Shown: positions 33,525 through 40,233 of the stretch, piece after piece
Layout: every line of letters begins with the position of its first letter
Position numbering within the stretch: the stretch's first letter is position 1
Assembly (NCBI RefSeq): GCF_002995845.1
Contig: NZ_PVXP01000027.1
Coordinates: 1 to 40,233 of the forward strand
Reading direction: 5' to 3'
Length of the DNA: 40,233 nucleotides
Origin: Clostridium luticellarii
GTDB lineage: Bacteria; Bacillota; Clostridia; Clostridiales; Clostridiaceae
Notes under the pieces: generated by a model
Told to the model about the DNA's origin: nothing
Database searches by the model: none
What the model saw: only the letters and a program-made list of their open reading frames with translations
Program-made: the position numbers and the translations under genes

Positions 33525-34889
33525 ATGTATGAGCAAATTTCAAAAAAAGATTTAGAAAAGTATTTAAACAAAATAAATTCTATGATATTCTGCAATATTT
33601 CACTGCCAGTTGTGTTTGTAGATAAAGGATGCCATATTTTAGACATAAACCCTGCTTTCATGAAGTATTTTCAGATTACATTAAAAGATATGCAGGGAAC
33701 TTTTCTGGGAGATATTATACCCAATTCCAAGCTGCCAGATGTAATTAAAACAGGAATCCCCAGAATAGAAAATACCTATGGATTTAACGGTAAACAAAAA
33801 ATTGTCGTCCACAGCATACCTCTTTTCGAAAATTATGAATTGATAGGAGGCATGAGTCTGTTCATACCTCAATCAAACGAGAATGCACTTGACAGATTCA
33901 ACACCATAAATGCATCATTTCGTTCAAAATATACTTTTAATGACATTTTGGTGAATTCGTCTGCCGGAAAGCTGTGTAAGAAATCAGCAGAAAAATTTGC
34001 AGATACGGATTTTACTGTTCTTATAACCGGTGAAAGTGGAGTTGGCAAAGAAATGTTTGCCCATGCTATTCACAATAAAAGCAAAAGACGACTTAATCCA
34101 TTTATAAGAGTAAATTGTGCTGCAATACCGGAAAGCCTTGCGGAATCTGAATTATTCGGATACAGCAGCGGCTCTTTTACCGGAGCTTCCAAGGAAGGTA
34201 AATGTGGAAAATTTGAGCTGGCAAATGGCGGAACTATATTTTTAGACGAAATAGGCGAGATACCATTTCCTCTTCAGGCTAAATTACTGAGAGTTCTGCA
34301 GGAAAATGAAATAGAACGTATAGGCAGCAATAAAATATTAAATATAGACGTGAGAGTAATAGCCGCCACCAACTGCAATTTAAAGGAAAAAGTGCTGCAA
34401 GGCACTTTTAGGACGGATCTCTTTTACAGGCTCAATTTTTTAAATCTTGAAATTCCTCCTCTCAGGGACCGAAAAGGTGATATAACAGTTTTAGTAAAAT
34501 CCATACAAAATAAATTTTATAAAAAATACAATATAAAAAAGTATTTCCCGGATAATATACTAAAGGTTCTGTACTTCTATGACTGGCCCGGCAACATAAG
34601 GGAGCTTACAAATATAATTGGACGAATAATGGTGACCTCCAAAGGTGAAGTTATAACAAAAGACGATTTACCTGAATTCCTGTTAAAAAACTATGGTCAA
34701 AGCAATACAAATGAAACCACTCAGAATAAGCCTTTAAAAAACTCCATATATAAAACTGAAAGTAAGATTATAATGGATACACTTATAAAAAATAATTTCA
34801 ATAAATCAAAGACAGCTGAAACTTTGGGAATTCCAAGAATGACACTGTATAGAAAGCTGAAAAAATTATTTCCCATAGAAGGCAGTTAA
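33525..34889 (+). CDS. PAS/AAA+/Fis sigma-54-dependent activator of the transporter-amidohydrolase operon
   Basis: A 454-residue enhancer-binding protein, a paralogue of the product of 3165-4571. Residues about 22-115 look like a PAS domain. The AAA+ domain has Walker A GESGVGKE (169-176), the sigma-54 loop as GSFTGA (216-221, a tolerated variant of GAFTGA) and Walker B IFLDE. A Fis-type helix-turn-helix lies near residues 425-450 (KSKTAETLGIPRMTLYRKL). ATG at 33525 follows AAAGGTGAT. It is divergent from the transporter gene, whose promoter is of the -24/-12 type, so its target is clear from context. The PAS ligand is unknown. It converges with the ATPase gene, with only 9 bases between stop codons and no terminator seen. 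Confidence 0.92.
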   Translation: MYEQISKKDLEKYLNKINSMIFCNISLPVVFVDKGCHILDINPAFMKYFQITLKDMQGTFLGDIIPNSKLPDVIKTGIPRIENTYGFNGKQKIVVHSIPLFENYELIGGMSLFIPQSNENALDRFNTINASFRSKYTFNDILVNSSAGKLCKKSAEKFADTDFTVLITGESGVGKEMFAHAIHNKSKRRLNPFIRVNCAAIPESLAESELFGYSSGSFTGASKEGKCGKFELANGGTIFLDEIGEIPFPLQAKLLRVLQENEIERIGSNKILNIDVRVIAATNCNLKEKVLQGTFRTDLFYRLNFLNLEIPPLRDRKGDITVLVKSIQNKFYKKYNIKKYFPDNILKVLYFYDWPGNIRELTNIIGRIMVTSKGEVITKDDLPEFLLKNYGQSNTNETTQNKPLKNSIYKTESKIIMDTLIKNNFNKSKTAETLGIPRMTLYRKLKKLFPIEGS

Positions 34890-34898
34890 AGGTGACAT

Positions 34899-37520
34899 TT
34901 ACTTTTTCTCCAGTTTATTGTAAATTACTTTCCCAATTTCATTTACAATAAGAGGTATTATAGATAATAAAAGTACAAACAGCCAATCCTGGATTGTAAG
35001 TCTAAACACCTTGAATACAGATGCCAGGAACGGCACTGTAATGACTATATTCTGAAGTATTATTCCAAGTATTATGGCACCAATCAGATATTTATTGGTA
35101 AAAACCCCGATCTCAAATATGGATTTTTCACTGTGCCTCATGCTCAGGGTATAAAACAGCTGGGATACACTGAGCACCACAAAGGCCATGGTCTGTGCGT
35201 GCATTAGAGAATTGGAATATACCAGGTTTCCTATATAAAAAGCACTTAAAGTGATTATGCCTATTAGAATACCGTTTCCTATTAAGAATACACCTATTCT
35301 TCCAGAGAACAACCCTTTTTTTGCATCACGGGGCTTTTCTTTCATTATATCAGGATCATCCGGGTCTACACCCAGAGCCAATGCTGGAAGACTGTCCGTT
35401 ATAAGGTTTACCCAGAGAAGATGAATAGGTCTTAGCACTGAAGGCCATCCGAGAACTATACCTATAAATAATGCCACTATCTCTCCTATGTTGCAGGAGA
35501 GAAGAAACACTATGGATTTTCTTATATTATTGTAGATATTTCTTCCTTCTTTTACCGCTTCTACAATAGTTGAAAAATTATCATCCGTCAATATCATATC
35601 TGAAGCATCCTTGGCCACATCTGTTCCCGTAATTCCCATAGCTACACCTATATCAGCAGCTTTTAAAGAAGGTGCATCATTTACACCATCTCCTGTCATA
35701 GACACTATGTTTCCCTTTTTCTTCAAGGTCTTTACTATATTCACTTTGTGCTCCGGAGACACTCTGGCAAAAACCCTCAGGTTATCAATTTTATCCTCAG
35801 CTTCCCTGTCAGATAATCTATCAAATTCATGTCCCAGTATAACCTGTGATAGATCCTCTGCTATACCAAGCTTTTTTGCTATGGCAAAAGCCGTATTTTT
35901 ATGATCTCCTGTAATCATAACTGTTCTTATACCTGATTTTCTGCACTCTTCTATAGAATTCTCCACATTCTCCCTGGGAGGATCTATCATTCCCACCAGA
36001 CCTACAAAAGTCAGATCCTTTTCCATGGAATCAATTTCAATTTTAGCTGAATCCACCACTTTAAAAGCCGCTGCAAGTACTCTAAGTGCCTCCTTTGACA
36101 TTACATCAGAAGCTTCCATAACCTTTGACTTCAGATCATCACTAAATGGGATTACACTGCCATTCATGTATATATGGGTGCAGATCTTAATTAAATTGTC
36201 CACAGCACCTTTCGTAATTACATTGAATTTGTCACCAAATTTATTCAGTGTAGTCATAAGTTTTCTGTCGGAATCAAAAGGTATCTCATTCTTTCTGGAA
36301 TGCAGCTTATTTTCATCATCCTTATACATGTTAAATTTGACTCCCAGTTCAATCAATGCAATTTCCGTTGGATCTCCGGTTTTTGAATCACCAGAGTAGG
36401 TTGCATCGCTGCAGAGCACCATATCCCTCACGAGACTAGAATGGACATCATTTTTTATATCAAGCCGGGACACATCATCCAAAATGCCATCAGCATAAAA
36501 TTTTGTCACTGTCATTTTATTTTGAGTCAGGGTTCCCGTCTTGTCGGAACATATTATATTTACAGAGCCCAGAGTCTCTATAGCTGGAAGTTTTCTTATT
36601 ATAGCATTTCTTTTTATCATCCTCTGCACTCCCACTGCAAGGACTATGGTTACCATAGCCGGCAGCCCTTCAGGAATAGCAGCTACTGCCAGACTTATGG
36701 CTGTCAGAAACATCTCAAACAGATCCCTATGTTGTATTAAGGCCACACCAAACATGAGAATACATATTACAAGAACTACAAATCCCAGCATTTTACCAAG
36801 CTGCGCCAGCTTTACCTGCAGCGGTGTCAAATTCTTTCCATTTTCATCGAGCATTTTTGCTATTTTACCCATTTCCGTATCCATACCTATAGCTACGGCA
36901 ATACCTGCGCCTCTTCCATAGGTAACCATTGTGGACATGAATGCCATATTTTTCTGATCCCCAAGAGCTGTATTTTCATTTTGGGATATATCCTCTGCAT
37001 ATTTTTGTGAAGGCACAGATTCTCCGGTAAGAGCCGATTCTTCTATCTTTAAGTTGGCAGTTTCAATCAACCTCAAATCACAGGGTACATATTTGCCTGC
37101 TTCCAAAATCACCACGTCTCCCGCTACCACATCCTCAGAAGATATCTCTAGAATTTTCCCATCCCTTTTGACCAGTGCCTTGGGAAAGGAAAGTTTTTTC
37201 AAAGATTCAAGCGCCTTCTCAGCTTTCGACTCCTGAACCAGACCTATCACTGCATTCAATATAACTACAATTATTATGATAGCTGCGTCACTTATTTCAT
37301 TGAGAAGTGCAGAAATTACAGCTGCTCCCAGTAAAATATATATGAGTACATCATTTATCTGTTCAAACAACAGTCTTAAAATGGATTTTTTCTTTTTTCC
37401 CGTCAACCTGTTTGGTCCGTATTTGTTTCTTCTAGTCACAGCTTCTTCAGACGTAAGTCCGTTTACCTTATCCGTATTCAATTCTTTTATTATTTCATCC
37501 ACACCTTTTTCAAACCACAT
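34899..37520 (-). CDS. P-type cation-transporting ATPase, calcium type (SERCA/PMCA-like)
   Basis: An 873-residue P2-type ATPase. It has the N-terminal cation ATPase domain (about 1-70), TGES in the actuator domain, PEGLPA in membrane helix 4 (calcium-type ligand motif), the phosphorylation site DKTGTLTQNKMT, TGDHK, and GDGVNDAPSLKAADIG, followed by the C-terminal membrane domain with NLITDSLPALALG. It should export calcium from the cytoplasm at the cost of ATP. The start taken is ATG at 37520 (AGGTGAT three bases upstream); a frame from 37592 adds 24 residues without a site. Manganese transport cannot be excluded. Confidence 0.93.
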   Translation of the reverse strand: MWFEKGVDEIIKELNTDKVNGLTSEEAVTRRNKYGPNRLTGKKKKSILRLLFEQINDVLIYILLGAAVISALLNEISDAAIIIIVVILNAVIGLVQESKAEKALESLKKLSFPKALVKRDGKILEISSEDVVAGDVVILEAGKYVPCDLRLIETANLKIEESALTGESVPSQKYAEDISQNENTALGDQKNMAFMSTMVTYGRGAGIAVAIGMDTEMGKIAKMLDENGKNLTPLQVKLAQLGKMLGFVVLVICILMFGVALIQHRDLFEMFLTAISLAVAAIPEGLPAMVTIVLAVGVQRMIKRNAIIRKLPAIETLGSVNIICSDKTGTLTQNKMTVTKFYADGILDDVSRLDIKNDVHSSLVRDMVLCSDATYSGDSKTGDPTEIALIELGVKFNMYKDDENKLHSRKNEIPFDSDRKLMTTLNKFGDKFNVITKGAVDNLIKICTHIYMNGSVIPFSDDLKSKVMEASDVMSKEALRVLAAAFKVVDSAKIEIDSMEKDLTFVGLVGMIDPPRENVENSIEECRKSGIRTVMITGDHKNTAFAIAKKLGIAEDLSQVILGHEFDRLSDREAEDKIDNLRVFARVSPEHKVNIVKTLKKKGNIVSMTGDGVNDAPSLKAADIGVAMGITGTDVAKDASDMILTDDNFSTIVEAVKEGRNIYNNIRKSIVFLLSCNIGEIVALFIGIVLGWPSVLRPIHLLWVNLITDSLPALALGVDPDDPDIMKEKPRDAKKGLFSGRIGVFLIGNGILIGIITLSAFYIGNLVYSNSLMHAQTMAFVVLSVSQLFYTLSMRHSEKSIFEIGVFTNKYLIGAIILGIILQNIVITVPFLASVFKVFRLTIQDWLFVLLLSIIPLIVNEIGKVIYNKLEKK

Positions 37521-37671
37521 AAAATCACCTACCTGCTTTTTATTTTTTGATAATACCACAGTCTTATACATATTTAAATAAATTATTATCACTTACTATG
37601 TTTTTTTAAAAATATTATATATAATAAGTATAATGCATTAAATACTTTAAATAAAAGTCTGGAGGAATATT
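37521..37671. promoter_or_regulatory. Divergent region between the ATPase and YaaR genes
   Basis: Very AT-rich. TATAAT near 37630 is a possible -10 for the YaaR gene, but its -35 (TTAAAA) is poor. No repeats or genes are seen. Confidence 0.3.
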
Positions 37672-38094
37672 ATGGAAATTTCTAGAGTTGGTGGAACTTC
37701 TCCACATTCTTCGAAAAGCAAAAACATAAAAGTAAAAAAAGATTTTTCCCAAAGTTTTAACTCTCAGATGGAAAAAAAATCAGAAGAGCAGCTTAAAAAT
37801 ATGTTTGATAAAATCAAAAAAAGGGGAAATAGATTATCTGTAACAAAATGCTATTCAGATGTAAAACTCTACAAAAAAATGATAAAGGAATATCTTGAAT
37901 CCGTCTTAAAACATATGTACAACGTTAAAAAAGATATAAGTTTCTGGCAGACACAGTATTTTATAACAGTAGATACTATAGATAAAAAATTGGAGGATCT
38001 TACTGAAATGCTGATGAAGGATCAAAAGGAAAATCTGAATGTAGCTGCCACTATAGATGATATAAGCGGTCTTTTGGTAGACATTTATAAATAG
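37672..38094 (+). CDS. YaaR family (DUF327) protein
   Basis: A 140-residue soluble helical protein with the DUF327/YaaR pattern: a basic, disordered first 25 residues, then helical segments with FSQSFNSQM, RLSVTKCYSDVKLYKKMIKEYLE and the ending DISGLLVDIYK. The family is widespread in Firmicutes; its function is not established. ATG at 37672 follows GGAGGAAT. Transcribed alone. Confidence 0.85.
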   Translation: MEISRVGGTSPHSSKSKNIKVKKDFSQSFNSQMEKKSEEQLKNMFDKIKKRGNRLSVTKCYSDVKLYKKMIKEYLESVLKHMYNVKKDISFWQTQYFITVDTIDKKLEDLTEMLMKDQKENLNVAATIDDISGLLVDIYK

Positions 38095-38156
38095 AGTTTA
38101 GAGCTTTAAATGATTTTCTTATATTATTTAAAATCATCCTCTGCTCTTAACTCCTT
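38094..38156 (+). terminator. Hairpin after the YaaR gene
   Basis: An outer imperfect stem (GAGTTTAGAGC with GCTCTTAACTC) encloses an inner one (ATGATTTT with AAAATCAT). It lies between convergent genes. The T-run is short, so termination is likely but not certain. Confidence 0.5.
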
Positions 38157-38184
38157 ACTTTTAATCCTTGATTTAAATGAACAG

Positions 38185-39456
38185 CTATATAACCGAAGCA
38201 AGCAGTAAAAGTTCCTCATTTTCACTGTATATTTCATCAAACTGGCTTATGGGAAGAGGATTTGTTCCACTGCCTACTTCTATAGTAAAGCCTGGTTTCC
38301 CATGATCCTGTATAAACCAGTCCTTATACCCTGAATATGATGTTATACCAGTGGTTTCCTCCAAGCTATATCCACTCACCTTAGAAAACAGCTCTGCTAT
38401 GCGCCTTGATTCCGGAGGTGTCAAATCATCATACTGCCAATAGATAACCCTTCCCTGACTGTGGTAGGCCAGCACCAGTCTAAAATTATGATTATTGGTA
38501 AATGCAACCATGGTCCTGGTTTCCGGTTCTGATTCCGCATAAGGCCCGGAATATCTGGTAGGTCCAGGACCGTACACACCATAAGAGGGTTCTGCATCCT
38601 TTGAAAGCTGCCAGCTGGCATTATAATTATGATTGATATCCACCCCTCTGTTATTTGCCTGCCAATCTTTTGAAAAGTCGGTGCTGCCCCTGTTCCACCT
38701 TATGAGATCATTGTAAAAAGGATTGTCACTGCTGAGTCCGTTTAAAACAAGTTCTACTCCATCAGGATTTACCATAGGTACTATATATATGCTGCTTCTG
38801 CTCCATATATCACCTATATTATATCCTCTTATACTTGTACCTTCAGAATATGATCTGGCAAAATTCTCTATAAATTTCATCAGAAGAGGTACTGTTATCC
38901 ACTCCAGAGAATGATGGGCACCGTTATAGGACACTTGATTTTGCCCTACTCCAAGTTTTACATAATAAAGCTGCCTTCCAAGCACACTTTGTCCTATACT
39001 TCCAAAATCTATAAATGGATATCTGGCTTTAAGTCCTCTAAGATCAGTTTCCAGTACATCATAAGTATAATTTATATTTGTATCAACCACATCTATACTA
39101 TATGGTACCTTGATTGTATTTCCAGGAATCAATCCAAAAGGCTCTACAAGCGGGTTGGCGGTTATTATTCTATAAACTTGAGTTCCATATTTTCTGGCTA
39201 TACTATATAATGTATCGCCTGGTCTGATGGTATATTCATCATATCCCAGCATGAAACTTCGAAGTATTCTGTAAGTATTTTCACCTATTATTCCGTCTGG
39301 TATCAACCCGTTGTTTCTTTGAAAGTTTTTAACTGCATTTTCCGTCTGTACACCATACATTCCATCTATAGGTCCCGGGTTGTACCCAATTTTTTCCAAA
39401 GTAGCCTGTATCTGCATTACCTGATTTCCTCTGGAACCTAATTTAAAATTGGGCAT
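38185..39456 (-). CDS. Peptidoglycan-binding + LysM + M14 carboxypeptidase (gamma-D-glutamyl peptidase type)
   Basis: A 423-residue modular peptidase. Residues about 1-65 are a peptidoglycan-binding domain (KLGSRGNQVMQIQATLEKIGY), about 72-120 a LysM domain (YTIRPGDTLYSIARKYG), and about 135-423 an M14 zinc carboxypeptidase with HxxE (H182, E185), H332 and catalytic E393. This architecture matches gamma-D-glutamyl-meso-diaminopimelate endopeptidase I of spore-forming bacteria, which trims peptidoglycan stems. No signal peptide is seen, as in the sporulation enzymes of the mother cell. ATG at 39456 is preceded by GGAGAT at about 8 bases; a frame from 39486 lacks a site. Sporulation timing is inferred from the family. 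Confidence 0.9.
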   Translation of the reverse strand: MPNFKLGSRGNQVMQIQATLEKIGYNPGPIDGMYGVQTENAVKNFQRNNGLIPDGIIGENTYRILRSFMLGYDEYTIRPGDTLYSIARKYGTQVYRIITANPLVEPFGLIPGNTIKVPYSIDVVDTNINYTYDVLETDLRGLKARYPFIDFGSIGQSVLGRQLYYVKLGVGQNQVSYNGAHHSLEWITVPLLMKFIENFARSYSEGTSIRGYNIGDIWSRSSIYIVPMVNPDGVELVLNGLSSDNPFYNDLIRWNRGSTDFSKDWQANNRGVDINHNYNASWQLSKDAEPSYGVYGPGPTRYSGPYAESEPETRTMVAFTNNHNFRLVLAYHSQGRVIYWQYDDLTPPESRRIAELFSKVSGYSLEETTGITSYSGYKDWFIQDHGKPGFTIEVGSGTNPLPISQFDEIYSENEELLLLASVI

Positions 39457-39524
39457 TATTATACAATCTCCAAATATTATTAACACTATATCTTATACTT
39501 CATCTATAAAATAAGTGCTACATA

Positions 39525-40028
39525 TTACTTATAGCTTTCAGCTTTTTTAATATATCCCTCTGCTGATTTTTTGAGAAACTCCTTTTCTTCTTCTGTAAGC
39601 TTTCTCACAACTCTTGCCGGTGATCCCATACACATCACTCCAGAAGGTATCTTCTTATTTTTAGTTACAAGGCTTCCAGCTCCTATTATTGTCTGCTCCC
39701 CTATTTCAGCATTGTCCAGAATTATGGAACCCATGCCAATTAGAGAGTACTTTCCAACTTTGCCTCCATGTATTATGGCATTATGCCCTACAGTTACATA
39801 TTCTCCTATTTCTACAGGATTCATTCCTCCACTGGTGTGCAGAGTGCAATTATCCTGTACATTGCTTCCTTTTCCCACATATATATAATTTACATCACCT
39901 CTGAGCACAGCCCCAAACCATATACTGGCATCCTCATGAATTTTAACTTTCCCTATAATTTCCGCATTGTCAGCTACAAAGCAACTTTTATCCACTTCAG
40001 GAACGTAATTTTCAAATTTTCTTATCAT
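39525..40028 (-). CDS. Gamma-carbonic anhydrase-like hexapeptide-repeat protein
   Basis: A 167-residue left-handed beta-helix protein of the YrdA/PaaY/CaiE type. Repeating hexapeptides are visible from residue 18 to 130, and the three zinc-binding histidines of the gamma class are present (H64, H82, H87). A C-terminal helix (EEEKEFLKKSAEGY) follows. It may hydrate carbon dioxide; several relatives lack measurable activity, so activity is not certain. ATG at 40028 has an AAGGAG site at about 11 bases. It lies 68 bases upstream of the M14 gene on the same strand, so the two could be co-transcribed. Confidence 0.9.
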   Translation of the reverse strand: MIRKFENYVPEVDKSCFVADNAEIIGKVKIHEDASIWFGAVLRGDVNYIYVGKGSNVQDNCTLHTSGGMNPVEIGEYVTVGHNAIIHGGKVGKYSLIGMGSIILDNAEIGEQTIIGAGSLVTKNKKIPSGVMCMGSPARVVRKLTEEEKEFLKKSAEGYIKKAESYK

Positions 40029-40083
40029 ATTTACTTAATCTCCTTCGTATTGATATTGGCTTATAATATTTAATACTAATTAT

Positions 40084-40124
40084 AAACCACTTTAAGTTGA
40101 ATATTAAAGTCTTTTATGTGGTTT
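40084..40124. terminator. Imperfect hairpin upstream of the gamma-carbonic anhydrase gene
   Basis: AAACCAC (40084-40090) pairs with GTGGTTT (40118-40124), enclosing ACTTTAA/TTAAAGT. It may terminate a minus-strand gene lying to the right of the window. The remaining bases to 40233 are AT-rich, with no recognisable gene. Confidence 0.4.
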
Positions 40125-40233
40125 ATTTATCATATAGTGTAAATAAACTTATAAAGGACAGAGTATTTAAAAATCATAGTGAAATACGGCATATAATATA
40201 AATTGAACTTTTACTGAATATATAATATAATAA

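Overview
The window comes from a low-GC, spore-forming, strictly anaerobic Firmicute, most likely a Clostridium of the acetogen/solventogen type. The evidence is AT-rich intergenic DNA, strong AGGAGG-type ribosome binding sites, two spore-germinant-receptor clusters, and a Hyt-type electron-bifurcating [FeFe]-hydrogenase operon with molybdenum/tungsten cofactor genes. No rRNA, tRNA, CRISPR array or intact insertion sequence was seen.

Layout. 311-3112 (+): a PocR-type sensor kinase and a response regulator in which an AraC DNA-binding domain is joined to a QueG-like iron-sulfur domain. 3165-4571 (-): a PAS/AAA+ sigma-54 activator. 4572-4903: no protein gene, but a perfect -24/-12 promoter, a long inverted repeat and a rho-independent terminator that together look like a sigma-54-dependent small RNA. 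4904-13105 (-): moeA-mobB-fdhD-hytC-hytB-hytD-hytE1-hytA-hytE2, i.e. cofactor and formate dehydrogenase maturation followed by a six-subunit hydrogenase; the catalytic fdhA is absent. 13106-13820: a moeA control region (Rex-like site, sigma-A promoter, leader with terminator and a short ORF interrupted by TGA) and a 6S RNA gene with a consensus promoter.

13821-21519 (-): surE, addB, a stomatin/SPFH protein with NfeD, and glutamine-dependent NAD synthetase. 21625-29646: two germinant receptor clusters. One reads gerA-gerB-gerC plus a 54-residue two-helix protein resembling D-subunits. The other is split, with gerB on the minus strand and gerA-gerC on the plus strand, started from overlapping divergent sigma-G-like promoters.

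29859-40028: a CvfB-like S1 protein; an M20D amidohydrolase and a membrane transporter under their own -24/-12 promoter with a divergent PAS/sigma-54 activator; a calcium-type P-type ATPase; a YaaR protein; a spore-type gamma-D-glutamyl peptidase; and a gamma-carbonic-anhydrase-like protein.

The main functional links are energy metabolism (hydrogenase, cofactor genes, redox control), sporulation and germination, and two separate sigma-54 circuits. The most unusual observations are the putative sigma-54-driven RNA facing the 3' end of the hydrogenase operon, the iron-sulfur/AraC/receiver fusion, and the structured moeA leader. Family assignments are read from protein motifs; functions of the intergenic elements are inference.
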